Origin: Marthasterias glacialis | Lineage: Eukaryota; Echinodermata; Asteroidea; Forcipulatida; Asteriidae | DNA length: 64,000 bases | Reading direction: 5' to 3' | Assembly: GCA_911728455.2 (NCBI GenBank) | Contig: OU452224.1 | Location: 5,766,001-5,830,000, forward strand | Part shown: in pieces, positions 34,501-47,734 of the stretch | How positions within the stretch are numbered: the first letter of the stretch is position 1 | How the letters are laid out: every line of letters begins with the position of its first letter | The notes under the pieces: model-generated | Told to the model about the DNA's origin: nothing | Databases searched by the model: none | What the model saw: the letters and a program-made list of their open reading frames with translations, nothing else | Program-made: the position numbers and the translations under genes

Positions 34501-37424
34501 TGCTGCGGGATAAACAGGGAGGTTGCCAGGGACCGCGGAAGGAGGACACCCCGAGGATGTCCAGTGCATACGGACATGCTGTGTGTGCGTCAACAATAGC
34601 CAAAGCTACTACGTGTGTACTGGATCGAAGCCAGCCAAAAAAAAAAAAAAAACGCCGAAAAAAGAAGTCGGCAGCACCAAGGCCAATAACTCCAAAAATA
34701 TTGGGGCTAGAGAGAAATTTCTTGTACTTGCAGTTAGCTACCATAGTCCTGCATCCGAAAATCTGGTTTTCCCTGCCAGCCAGGGCCATCTTCCGCCTTG
34801 AAACGACCAGGGAGCGGGGCTGCTCCAAGTGCGCTTCAAACGCTGTCTAATGGCACTTTTGTACACGAAGCTGTAACAGAGTGAAAACAAGACTTAGCAA
34901 CGACTCTATCTCCCAAAGTATTGGCGGGAAACTGACAAGTCTGACACTGTTGAAAAGCCCTGCTCATGGGCTTTCCGAAAATGCCGGTCTTGGGACTGCA
35001 GGATAAACAGGGAGGTTGCCAGGGACCGCGGAAGGAGGACACCCCGAGGATGTCAAGTGCATACGGACATGCTGTGTGTGCGTCAACAATAGCCAAGGCT
35101 GCTACGTGTGTACTGGATCGAAGCCAGCAAAAAAGAAAAAAAAAAAACGCCGAAAAAAGAAGTCGGCAGCACCAAGGCCAATAACTCCAAAAATAATGGG
35201 GCTAGAGAGAAATTTCTTGTACCTGCAGTTAGCTACCATAGTCCTGCATCCGAAAATCTGGTTTTCCCGGCCAGCAAGGGCCATCTTCCGCCTTGAAACG
35301 ACCAGGGAGCGGGGCTGCTCCAAGTGCGCTTCAAACGCCTGTCTAATGGCACTTTTGTACACGAAGCTGTAACAGAGTGAAAACAAGACTTAGCAACGAC
35401 TCTATCTCCCAAAGTATTGGCGGGAAACTGACAAGTCTGACACTGTTGAAAAGCCCTGCTCATGGGCTTTCCGAAAATGCCGGTCTTGGGGCTGCAGGAT
35501 AAACAGGGAGGTTGCCAGGGACCGCGGAAGGAGGACACCCCGAGGATGTCAAGTGCATACGGACATGCTGTGTGTGCGTCAACAATAGCCAAGGCTGCAA
35601 CGTGTGTACTGGATCGAAGCCAGCCCCCCAAAAAAAACGCCGAAAAAAGAAGTCGGCAGCACCACGGCCAATAACTCCAAAAATAATGGGGCTAGAGAGA
35701 AATATCTTGTACCTGCAGTTAGCTACCATAGTCCTGCATCCGAAAATCTGGTTTTCACGGCCAGCCAGGGCCATCTTCCGCCTTGAAACGACCAGGGAAC
35801 GGGGCTGCTCCAAGTGCGCTTCAAATGCCTGTCTAATGGCACTTTTGTACACGAAGCTGTAACAGAGTGAAAACAAGACTTAGCAACGACTCTATCTCCC
35901 AAAGTATTGGCGGGAAACTGACAAGTCTGACACTGTTAAAAAGCCCTGCTCATGGGCTTTCCGAAAATGCCGGTCTTGGTGCTGCGGGATAAACAGGGAG
36001 GTTGCCAGGGACCGCGGAAGGAGGACACCCCGAGGATGTCAAGTGCATACGGACATGCTGTGTGTGCGTCAACAATAGCCAAAGCTACTACGTGTGTACT
36101 GGATCGAAGCCAGCAAACAAACAAAAAAAACGCCGAAAAAAGAAGTCGGCAGCACCAAGGCCAATAAGTCCAGAAATAATGGGGCTAGAGAGAAATTTCT
36201 TGTACCTGCAGTTAGCTACCATAGTCCTGCATCCGCAAATCTGGTTTTCCCGGCCAGCCAGGGCCATCTTCCGCCATGAAACGACCAGGGAGCGGGGCTG
36301 CTCCGAGTGCGCTTCAAACGCCTGTCTAATGGCACTTTTGTACACGAAGCTGTAACAGAGTGAAAACAAGACTTAGCAACGACTCTATCTCTCAAAGTAT
36401 TGGCGAGAAACTGACAAGTCTGACACTGTTGGAAAGCCCTGCTCATGGGCTTTCCGAAAATACCGGTCTTGGGGCTGCGGGATAAACAGGGAGGTTGCCA
36501 GGGACCGCGGAAGGGGGACACCCCGAGGATGTTAAGTGCATACGGACATGCTGTGTGTGCGTCAACAATAGCCAAGGCTGCTACGTGTGTACTGGATCGA
36601 AGCCAGCAAAAAAAAAAAAACGCCGAAAAAAGAAGTCGGCAGCACCAAGGCCAATAACTCCAAAAATAATGGGGCTAGAGAGAAATTTCTTGTACCTGCA
36701 GTTAGCTACCATAGTCCTGCATCCGAAAATCTGGTTTTCCCGGCCAGCAAGGGCCATCTTCCGCCTTGAAACGACCAGGGAGCGGGGCTGCTCCAAGTGC
36801 GCTTCAAACGCCTGTCTAATGGCACTTTTGTACACGAAGCTGTAACAGAGTGAAAACAAGACTTAGCAACGACTCTATCTCCCAAAGTATTGGCGGGAAA
36901 CTGACAAGTCTGACACTGTTGAAAAGCCCTGCTCATGGGCTTTCCGAAAATGCCGGTCTTGGGGCTGCAGGATAAACAGGGAGGTTGCCAGGGACCGCGG
37001 AAGGAGGACACCCCGAGGATGTCCAGTGCATACGGACATGCTGTGTGTGCGTCAACAATAGCCAAGGCTGCAACGTGTGTACTGGATCGAAGCCAGCCCC
37101 CCCAAAAAAACGCCGAAAAAAGAAGTCGGCAGCACCACGGCCAATAACTCCAAAAATAATGGGGCTAGAGAGAAATATCTTGTACCTGCAGTTAGCTACC
37201 ATAGTCCTGCATCCGAAAATCTGGTTTTCACGGCCAGCCAGGGCCATCTTCCGCCTTGAAACGACCAGGGAACGGGGCTGCTTCAAGTGCGCTTCAAATG
37301 CCTGTCTAATGGCACTTTTGTACACGAAGCTGTAACAGAGTGAAAACAAGACTTAGCAACGACTCTATCTCCCAAAGTATTGGCGGGAAACTGACAAGTC
37401 TGACACTGTTAAAAAGCCCTGCTC
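31521..37424. repeat. 6-mer higher-order repeat, 2,952 bp, two copies
   Basis: Phase marks 31521, 32014, 32510, 33000, 33493 and 33983 recur at exactly +2,952 bp as 34473, 34966, 35462, 35952, 36445 and 36935. Shared rare marks are the one-base loss in 'caaacgctgtct', the A-tract 'aaaaaagaaaaaa', the C6/C7 run before the A-tract, 'aaacaaac', 'gccatgaaacg' and 'gatgttaagtgc'. A few single-base differences separate the copies, such as 'aacgcag' near 34,158 against 'aacgccg'. The later half also recurs at +1,473 bp (35462/36935, 35952/37425, 36445/37918), so a 3-mer exchange is nested inside the 6-mer. Confidence 0.9.
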
Positions 37425-38407
37425 ATGGGCTTTCCGAAAATGCCGGTCTTGGTGCTGCGGGATAAACAGGGAGGTTGCCAGGGACCGCGGAAGGAGGACA
37501 CCCCGAGGATGTCCAGTGCATACGGACATGCTGTGTGTGCGTCAACAATAGCCAAAGCTACTACGTGTGTACTGGATCGAAGCCAGCAAACAAACAAAAA
37601 AAACGCCGAAAAAAGAAGTCGGCAGCACCAAGGCCAATAAGTCCAGAAATAATGGGGCTAGAGAGAAATTTCTTGTACCTGCAGTTAGCTACCATAGTCC
37701 TACATCCGCAAATCTGGTTTTCCCGGCCAGCCAGGGCCATCTTCCGCCATGAAACGACCAGGGAGCGGGGCTGCTCCGAGTGCGCTTCAAACGCCTGTCT
37801 AATGGCACTTTTGTACACGAAGCTGTAACAGAGTGAAAACAAGACTTAGCAACGACTCTATCTCTCAAAGTATTGGCGAGAAACTGACAAGTCTGACACT
37901 GTTGGAAAGCCCTGCTCATGGGCTTTCCGAAAATACCGGTCTTGGGGCTGCGGGATAAACAGGGAGGTTGCCAGGGACCGCGGAAGGGGGACACCCCGAG
38001 GATGTTAAGTGCATACGGACATGCTGTGTGTGCGTCAACAATAGCCAAGGCTGCTACGTGTGTACTGGATCGAAGCCAGCCAAAAAAAAAAAACGCCGAA
38101 AAAAGAAGTCGGCAGCACCAAGGCCAATAACTCCAAAAATAATGGGGCTAGAGAGAAATTTCTTGTACCTGCAGTTAGCTACCATAGTCCTGCATCCGAA
38201 AATCTGGTTTTCCCGGCCAGCCAGGGCCATCTTCCGCCTTGAAACGACCAGGGAGCGGGGCTGCTCCGAGTGCGCTTCAAACGCCTGTCTATTGGCACTT
38301 TTGTACACGAGGCTGTAACAGAGTGAAAACAAGACTTAGCAACGACGCTATCTCCCAAAGTATTGGCGGTAAACTGACAAGTCTGACACTGTTGAAAAGC
38401 CCTGCTC
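37425..38407. repeat. Partial third copy of the 31-37 kb repeat
   Basis: Units 37425 and 37918 match 35952 and 36445 at +1,473 bp, including 'aaacaaac' and 'gatgttaagtgc'. The second half of the 37918 unit then changes to the type with 'ctgtctattggc' and 'cgaggctgtaac', which opens the dimer block. Confidence 0.75.
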
Positions 38408-41357
38408 ATGGGCTTTCCGAAAATGCTGGTCTTGGGGCTGCGGGATAAACAGGGAGGTTGCCAGGGACCGCGGAAGGAGGACACCCCGAGGATGTCCAGT
38501 GCATACGGACATGATGTGTGTACGTCAACAATAGCCAAGGCTGCTACGTGTGTACTGGATCGAAGCCAGCAAAAAAAAAAAAAAAACGCCGAAAAAAGAA
38601 GTCGGTGGCGCCACGGCTAATAACTACAGAAATAATGAGGCTAGAGAGAAATTTCTTGTACCTGCAGTTAGCTACTATAGTCCTGCATCCGAAAATCTGG
38701 TTTTCCCGGCCAGCTAGGGCCATCTTCCGCCTTGAAACGACCAGGAAGTGGGGCTGCTCCGAGTGCGCTTCAAACGCCTGTCTAATGGCACTTTTGTACA
38801 CGAAGCTGTAACAGAGTGAAAACAAGACTTAGCAACGACTCTATCTCCCAAAGTATTGGCGGGAAACTGACAAGTCTGACACTGTTGAAAAGCCCTGCTC
38901 ATGGGCTTTCCGAAAATGCCGGTCTTGGGGCTGCGGGATAAACAGGGAGGTTGCCAGGGACCGCGGAAGGAGGACACCCCGAGGATGTCAAGAGCATACG
39001 GACATGCTGTGTGTGCGTCAACAATAGCCAAGGCTGCTACGTGTGTACTGGATTGAAGCCAGCCAAAAAAAAAAACGCCGAAAAAAGAAGTCGGCAGCAC
39101 CACGGCCAATAACTCCAAAAATAATGGGGCTAGAGAGAAATTTCTTGTACCTGCAGTTAGCTACCATAGTCCTGCATCCGAAAATCTGGTTTTCCCGGCC
39201 AGCCAGGGCCATCTTCCGCCTTGAAACGACCAGGGAGCGGGGCTGCTCCGAGTGCGCTTCAAACACCTGTCTATTGGCACTTTTGTACACGAGGCTGTAA
39301 CAGAGTGAAAACAAGACTTAGCAACGACGCTATCTCCCAAAGTATTGGCGGTAAACTGACAAGTCTGACACTGTTGAAAAGCCCTGCTCATGGGCTTTCC
39401 GAAAATGCTGGTCTTGGGGCTGCGGGATAAACAGGGAGGTTGCCAGGGACCGCGGAAGGAGGACACCCCGAGGATGTCCAGTGCATACGGACATGATGTG
39501 TGTACGTCAACAATAGCCAAGGCTGCTACGTGTGTACTGGATCGAAGCCAGAAAAAAAAAAAAAAAAACGCCGAAAAAAGAAGTCGGTGGCGCCACGGCT
39601 AATAACTACAGAAATAATGAGGCTAGAGAGAAATTTCTTGTACCTGCAGTTAGCTACTATAGTCCTGCATCCGAAAATCTGGTTTTCCCGGCCAGCTAGG
39701 GCCATCTTCCGCCTTGAAACGACCAGGAAGTGGGGCTGCTCCGAGTGCGCTTCAAACGCCTGTCTAATGGCACTTTTGTACACGAAGCTGTAACAGAGTG
39801 AAAACAAGACTTAGCAACGACTCTATCTCCCAAAGTATTGGCGGGAAACTGACAAGTCTGACACTGTTAAAAAGCCCTGCTCATGGGCTTTCCGAAAATG
39901 CCGGTCTTGGGGCTGCGGGATAAACAGGGAGGTTGCCAGGGACCGCGGAAGGGGGACACCCCGAGGATGTTAAGTGCATACGGACATGCTGTGTGTGCGT
40001 CAACAATAGCCAAGGCTGCTACGTGTGTACTGGATCGAAGCCAGCCAAAAAAAAAAAACGCCGAAAAAAGAAGTCGGCAGCACCACGGCCAATAACTCCA
40101 AAAATAATGGGGCTACAGAGAAATTTCTTGTACCTGCAGTTAGCTACCATAGTCCTGCATCCGAAAATCTGGTTTTCCCGGCCAGCCAGGGCCATCTTCC
40201 GCCTTGAAACGACCAGGGAGCGGGGCTGCTCCGAGTGCGCTTCAAACGCCTGTCTATTGGCACTTTTGTACACGAGGCTGTAACAGAGTGAAAACAAGAC
40301 TTAGCAACGACGCTATCTCCCAAAGTATTGGCGGTAAACTGACAAGTCTGACACTGTTGAAAAGCCCTGCTCATGGGCTTTCCGAAAATGCTGGTCTTGG
40401 GGCTGCGGGATAAACAGGGAGGTTGCCAGGGACCGCGGAAGGAGGACACCCCGAGGATGTCCAGTGCATACGGACATGATGTGTGTACGTCAACAATAGC
40501 CAAGGCTGCTACGTGTGTACTGGATCGAAGCCAGCAAAAAAAAAAAAAAAACGCCGAAAAAAGAAGTCGGTGGCGCCACGGCTAATAACTACAGAAATAA
40601 TGAGGCTAGAGAGAAATTTCTTGTACCTGCAGTTAGCTACTATAGTCCTGCATCCGAAAATCTGGTTTTCCCGGCCAGCTAGGGCCATCTTCCGCCTTGA
40701 AACGACCAGGAAGTGGGGCTGCTCCGAGTGCGCTTCAAACGCCTGTCTAATGGCACTTTTGTACACGAAGCTGTAACAGAGTGAAAACAAGACTTAGCAA
40801 CGACTCTATCTCCCAAAGTATTGGCGGGAAACTGACAAGTCTGACACTGTTGAAAAGCCCTGCTCATGGGCTTTCCGAAAATGCCGGTCTTGGGGCTGCG
40901 GGATAAACAGGGAGGTTGCCAGGGACCGCGGAAGGAGGACACCCCGAGGATGTCAAGAGCATACGGACATGCTGTGTGTGCGTCAACAATAGCCAAGGCT
41001 GCTACGTGTGTACTGGATCGAAGCCAGCCAAAAAAAAAAAAAACGCCGAAAAAAGAAGTCGGCAGCACCACGGCCAATAACTCCAAAAATAATGGGGCTA
41101 GAGAGAAATTTCTTGTACCTGCAGTTAGCTACAATAGTCCTGCATCCGAAAATCTGGTTTTCCCGGCCAGCCAGGGCCATCTTCCGCCTTGAAACGATCA
41201 GGGAGCGGGGCTGCTCCAAGTGCACTTCAAACGCCTGTCTAATGGCACTTTTGTACACGAAGCTGTAACAGAGTGAAAACAAGACTTAGCAACGACTCTA
41301 TCTCCCAAAGTATTGGCGGGAAACTGACAAGTCTGACACTGTTGAAAAGCCCTGCTC
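38408..41357. repeat. Dimeric higher-order repeat, ~983 bp, three copies
   Basis: Pairs 38408/38901, 39390/39883 and 40373/40866 alternate a type-T unit ('gtcggtggcgcc', 'aatgaggctag', 'gctactatag', 'ccaggaagtgg') with a plain-type unit. The period is 982-983 bp. The second members are not all alike: 38901 and 40866 carry 'gtcaagagcata', while 39883 carries 'gatgttaagtgc'. One member has therefore been replaced by exchange or conversion. Confidence 0.8.
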
Positions 41358-43813
41358 ATGGGCTTTCCGAAAATGCCGGTCTTGGGGCTGCGGGATAAAC
41401 AGGGAGGTTGCCAGGGACCGCGGAAGGAGGACACCCCGAGGATGTCAAGTGCATACGGACATGCTGTGTGTGCGTCAACAATAGCCAAGGCTGCTCCGTG
41501 TGTACTGGATCGAAGCTAGCCAAAAAAAAAAAAACGCCGAAAACAGAAGTCGGCAGCACCACGGCCAATAACTCCAAAAATAATGGGGCTAGAGAAAAAT
41601 TTCTTGTACCTGCAGTTAGCTACCATAGTCCTGCATCCGAAAATCTGGTTTTCCCGGCCAGCCAGGGCCATCTTCCGCCTTGAAACGACCAGGGAGCGGG
41701 GCTGCTCCGAGTGCGCTTCAAACGCCTGTCTAATGGCACTTTTGTACAAGAAGCTGTAACAGAGTGAAAACAAGACTTAGCAACGACTCTATCTCCCAAA
41801 GTATTGGCGGTAAACTGACAAGTCTGACACTGTTGAAAAGCCCTGCTCATGGGCTTTCCGAAAATGCTGGTCTTGGGGCTGCGGGATAAACAGGGAGGTT
41901 GCCAGGGACCGCGGAAGGAGGACACCCCGAGGATGTCCAGTGCATACGGACATGTTGTGTGTACGTCAACAATAGCCAAGGGTGCTACGTGTGTACTGGA
42001 TCGAAGCCAGCAAACAAACAAAAAAAACGCCGAAAAAAGAAGTCGGTGGCGCCACGGCTAATAACTACAGAAATAATGGGGCTAGAGAGAAATGTCTTGT
42101 ACCTGCAGTTAGCTACCATAGTCCTGCATCCGAAAATCTGGTTTTCCCGGCCAGCCAGGGCCATGTTCCGCCTTGAAACGACCAGGGAGCGGGGCTGCTC
42201 CGAGTGCGCTTCAAACGCCTGTCTAATGGCACTTTTGTACACGAAGCTGTAACAGAGTGAAAACAAGACTGAGCAACGACTCTATCTCCCAAAGTATTGG
42301 CGGGAAACTGACAAGTCTGACACTGTTGAAAAGCCCTGCTCATGGGCTTTCCGAAAATGCTGGTCTTCGGGCTGCGGGATAAACAGGGAGGTTGCCAGGG
42401 ACCGCGGAAGGAGGACACCCCGAGGATGTCAAGTGCATACGGACATGCTGTGTGTGCGTCAACAATAGCCAAGGCTGCTACGTGTATACTGGATCGAAGC
42501 CACCCAAAAAAAAAAAAACGCCGAAAAAAGAAGTCGGCAGCACCACGGCCAATAACTCCAAAAATAATGGGGCTAGAGAGAAATTTCTTGTACCTGCAGT
42601 TAGCTACCATAGTCCTGCATCCGAAAATCTGGTTTTCCCGGCCAGCCAGGGCCATCTACCGGCTTGAAACGACCAGGGAGCGGGGCTGCTCCAAGTGCAC
42701 TTCAAACGCCTGTCTAATGGCACTTTTGTACACGAAGCTGTAACAGAGTGAAAACAAGACTTAGCAACGACTCTATCTCCCAAAGTATTGGCGGGAAACT
42801 GACAAGTCTGACACTGTTGAAAAGCCCTGCTCATGGGCTTTCTGAAAATGCCGGTCTTGGGGCTGCAGGATAAACAGGGAGGTTGCCAGGGACCGCGGAA
42901 GGAGGACACCCCGAGGATGTCAAGTGCATACGGACATGCTGTGTGTGCGTCAACAATAGCCAAGGCTGCTACGTGTGTACTGGATCGAAGCCAGCCAAAA
43001 AAACAAAACGCCGAAAAAAGAAGTCGGCAGCACCACGGCCAATAACTCCAAAAATAATGGGGCTAGAGAGAAATTTCTTGTACCTGCAGTTAGCTACCAT
43101 AGTCCTGCATCCGAAAATCTGGTTTTCCCGGCAAGCCAGGGCCATCTTCCGCCTTGAAACGACCAGGGAGCGGGGCTGCTCCGAGAGCGCTTCAAACGCC
43201 TGTCTAATGGCACTTTTGTACACGAAGCTGTAACAGAGTGAAAACAAGACTTAGCAACGACTCTATCTCCCAAAGTATTGGCGGGAAACTGACAAGTCTG
43301 ACACTGTTGAAAAGCCCTGCTCATGGGCTTTCCGAAAATGCCGGTCTTGGGGCTGCAGGATAAACAGGGAGGTTGCCAGGGACCGCGGAAGGAGGACACC
43401 CCGAGGATGTCAAGTGCATACGGACATGCTGTGTGTGCGTCAACAATAGCCAAGGCTGCTACGTGTGTACTGGATCGAAGCCAGCCAAAAAAAAAAAAAC
43501 GCCGAAAAAAGAAGTCGGCAGCACCACGGCCAATAACTCCAAAAATAATGGGGCTAGAGAGAAATTGTTTGTACCTGCAGTTAGCTACCATAGTCCTGCA
43601 TCCGAAAATCTGGTTTTCCCGGCCAGCCAGGGCCATCTTCCGCCTTGAAACGACCAGGGAGCGGGGCTGCTCCGAGTGCGCTTCAAACGCCTGTCTAATG
43701 GCACTTTTGTAAACGAAGCTGTAACAGAGTGAAAACAAGACTTAGCAACGACTCTATCTCCCAAAGTATTGGCGGGAAACTGACAAGTCTGACACTGTTG
43801 AAAAGCCCTGCTC
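41358..43813. repeat. Mixed array segment (units 41358-43323)
   Basis: Phase marks are 41358, 41849, 42342, 42833 and 43323. The unit at 41849 combines T-type sequence with the 'aaacaaac' A-tract otherwise seen only in the unrelated unit type at 33000/35952/37425. The unit at 42833 has the 'aaaaaacaaaa' A-tract and 'cccggcaagcc' with 'ctccgagagcgc', and is the parent or product of the type at 43814 and 45775. Confidence 0.75.
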
Positions 43814-46800
43814 ATGGGCTTTCCGAAAATGCCGGTCTTGGGGCTGCGGGATAAACAGGGAGGTTGCCAGGGACCGCGGAAGGAGGACACCCCGAGGATG
43901 TCCAGTGCATACGGACATGCTGTGTGTGCGTCAACAATAGCCATGGCTGCTACGTGTGTACTGGATCGAAGCCAGCCAAAAAAACAAAACGCCGAAAAAA
44001 GAAGTCGGCAGCACCACGGCCAATAACTCCAAAAATAATGGGGCTAGAGAGAAATTTCTTGTACCTGCAGTTAGCTACCATAGTCCTGCATCCGAAAATC
44101 TGGTTTTCCCGGCAAGCCAGGGCCATCTTCCGCCTTGAAACGACCAGGGAGCGGGGCTGCTCCGAGAGCGCTTCAAACGCCTGTCTAATGGCACTTTTGT
44201 ACACGAAGCTGTAACAGAGTGAAAACAAGACTTAGCAACGACTCTATCTCCCAAAGTATTGGCGGGAAACTGACAAGTCTGACACTGTTGAAAAGCCCTG
44301 CTCATGGGCTTTCCGAAAATGCCGGTCTTGGGGCTGCAGGATAAACAGGGAGGTTGCCAGGGACCGCGGAAGGAGGACACCCCGAGGATGTCAAGTGCAT
44401 ACGGACATGCTGTGTGTGCGTCAACAATAGCCAAGGCTGCTACGTGTGTACTGGATCGAAGCCAGCCAAAAAAAAAAAAACGCCGAAAAAAGAAGTCGGC
44501 AGCACCACGGCCAATAACTCCAAAAATAATGGGGCTAGAGAGAAATTTCTTGTACCTGCAGTTAGCTACCATAGTCCTGCATCCGAAAATCTGGTTTTCC
44601 CGGCCAGCCAGGGCCATCTTCCGCCTTGAAACGACCAGGGAGCGGGGCTGCTCCGAGTGCGCTTCAAACGCCTGTCTAATGGCACTTTTGTACACGAAGC
44701 TGTAACAGAGTGAAAACAAGACTTAGCAACGACTCTATCTCCCAAAGTATTGGCGGGAAACTGACAAGTCTGACACTGTTGAAAAGCCCTGCTCATGGGC
44801 TTTCCGAAAATGCCGGTCTTGGGGCTGCAGGATAAACAGGGAGGTTGCCAGGGACCGCGGAAGGAGGACACCCCGAGGATGTCAAGTGCATACGGACATG
44901 CTGTGTGTGCGTCAACAATAGCCAAGGCAGCTACGTGTGTACTGGATCGAAGCCAGCCAAAAAAAAAAAACGCCGAAAACAGAAGTCGGCAGCACCACGG
45001 CCAATAACTCCAAAAATAATGGGGCTAGAGAGAAATTTCTTGTACCTGCAGTTAGCTACCATAGTCCTGCATCCGAAAATCTGGTTTTCCCGGCCAGCCA
45101 GGGCCATCTTCCGCCTTGAAACGACCAGGGAGCGGGGCTGCTCCAAGTGCGCTTCAAATGCCTGTCTAATGGCACTTTTGTACACGAAGCTGTAACAGAG
45201 TGAAAACAAGACTTAGCAACGACTCTATCTCCCAAAGTATTGGCGGGAAACTGACAAGTCTGACACTGTTGAAAAGCCCTGCTCATGGGCTTTCCGAAAA
45301 TGCCGGTCTTGGGGCTGCAGGATAAACAGGGAGGTTGCCAGGGACCGCGGAAGGAGGACACCCCGAGGATGTCAAGTGCATACGGACATGCTGTGTGTGC
45401 GTCAACAATAGCCAAGGCTGCTACGTGTGTACTGGATCGAAGCCAGCCAAAAAAAAAAAACGCCGAAAAAAGAAGTCGGCAGCACCACGGCCAATAACTC
45501 CAAAAATAATGGGGCTAGAGAGAAATTTCTTGTACCTGCAGTTAGCTACCATAGTCCTGCATCCGAAAATCTGGTTTTCCCGGCCAGCCAGGGCCATCTT
45601 CCGCCTTGAAACGACCAGGGAGCGGGGCTGCTCCGAGTGCGCTTCAAACGCCTGTCTAATGGCACTTTTGTAAACGAAGCTGTAACAGAGTGAAAACAAG
45701 ACTTAGCAACGACTCTATCTCCCAAAGTATTGGCGGGAAACTGACAAGTCTGACACTGTTGAAAAGCCCTGCTCATGGGCTTTCCGAAAATGCCGGTCTT
45801 GGGGCTGCGGGATAAACAGGGAGGTTGCCAGGGACCGCGGAAGGAGGACACCCCGAGGATGTCCAGTGCATACGGACATGCTGTGTGTGCGTCAACAATA
45901 GCCATGGCTGCTACGTGTGTACTGGATCGAAGCCAGCCAAAAAAACAAAACGCCGAAAAAAGAAGTCGGCAGCACCACGGCCAATAACTCCAAAAATAAT
46001 GGGGCTAGAGAGAAATTTCTTGTACCTGCAGTTAGCTACCATAGTCCTGCATCCGAAAATCTGGTTTTCCCGGCAAGCCAGGGCCATCTTCCGCCTTGAA
46101 ACGACCAGGGAGCGGGGCTGCTCCGAGAGCGCTTCAAACGCCTGTCTAATGGCACTTTTGTACACGAAGCTGTAACAGAGTGAAAACAAGACTTAGCAAC
46201 GACTCTATCTCCCAAAGTATTGGCGGGAAACTGACAAGTCTGACACTGTTGAAAAGCCCTGCTCATGGGCTTTCCGAAAATGCCGGTCTTGGGGCTGCAG
46301 GATAAACAGGGAGGTTGCCAGGGACCGCGGAAGGAGGACACCCCGAGGATGTCAAGTGCATACGGACATGCTGTGTGTGCGTCAACAATAGCCAAGGCTG
46401 CTACGTGTGTACTGGATCGAAGCCAGCCAAAAAAAAAAAAACGCCGAAAAAAGAAGTCGGCAGCACCACGGCCAATAACTCCAAAAATAATGGGGCTAGA
46501 GAGAAATTTCTTGTACCTGCAGTTAGCTACCATAGTCCTGCATCCGAAAATCTGGTTTTCCCGGCCAGCCAGGGCCATCTTCCGCCTTGAAACGACCAGG
46601 GAGCGGGGCTGCTCCGAGTGCGCTTCAAACGCCTGTCTAATGGCACTTTTGTACACGAAGCTGTAACAGAGTGAAAACAAGACTTAGCAACGACTCTATC
46701 TCCCAAAGTATTGGCGGGAAACTGACAAGTCTGACACTGTTGAAAAGCCCTGCTCATGGGCTTTCCGAAAATGCCGGTCTTGGGGCTGCAGGATAAACAG

Positions 46801-47734
46801 GGAGGTTGCCAGGGACCGCGGAAGGAGGACACCCCGAGGATGTCAAGTGCATACGGACATGCTGTGTGTGCGTCAACAATAGCCAAGGCTGCTACGTGTG
46901 TACTGGATCGAAGCCAGCCAAAAAAAAAAAACGCCGAAAACAGAAGTCGGCAGCACCACGGCCAATAACTCCAAAAATAATGGGGCTAGAGAGAAATTTC
47001 TTGTACCTGCAGTTAGCTACCATAGTCCTGCATCCGAAAATCTGGTTTTCCCGGCCAGCCAGGGCCATCTTCCGCCTTGAAACGACCAGGGAGCGGGGCT
47101 GCTCCAAGTGCGCTTCAAATGCCTGTCTAATGGCACTTTTGTACACGAAGCTGTAACAGAGTGAAAACAAGACTTAGCAACGACTCTATCTCCCAAAGTA
47201 TTGGCGGGAAACTGACAAGTCTGACACTGTTGAAAAGCCCTGCTCATGGGCTTTCCGAAAATGCCGGTCTTGGGGCTGCAGGATAAACAGGGAGGTTGCC
47301 AGGGACCGCGGAAGGAGGACACCCCGATGATGTCAAGTGCATACGGACATGCTGTGTGTGCGTCAACAATAGCCAAGGCTGCTACGTGTGTACTGGATCG
47401 AAGCCAGCCAAAAAAAAAAACGCCGAAAAAAGAAGTCGGCAGCACCACGGCCAATAACTCCAAAAATAATGGGGCTAGAGAGAAATTTCTTGTACCTGCA
47501 GTTAGCTACCATAGTCCTGCATCCGAAAATCTGGTTTTCCCGGCCAGCCAGGGCCATCTTCCGCCTTGAAACGACCAGGGAGCGGGGCTGCTCCAAGTGC
47601 GCTTCAAATGCCTGTCTAATGGCACTTTTGTACACGAAGCTGAAACAGAGTGAAAACAAGACTGAGCAACGACTCTATCTCCCAAAGTATTGGCGGGAAA
47701 CTGACAAGTCTGACACTGTTGAAAAGCCCTGCTC
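43814..47734. repeat. 4-mer higher-order repeat, 1.96 kb, two copies
   Basis: Units 43814, 44304, 44795 and 45285 recur as 45775, 46265, 46756 and 47246 at +1,961 bp. Marks include 'gccatggctg' with 'aaaaaacaaaa' and 'ctccgagagcgc' in the first member, and 'gaaaacagaagtc' in the third. The copies are nearly identical; one private change in the second is 'ccccgatgatg' near 47,325. Confidence 0.85.
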
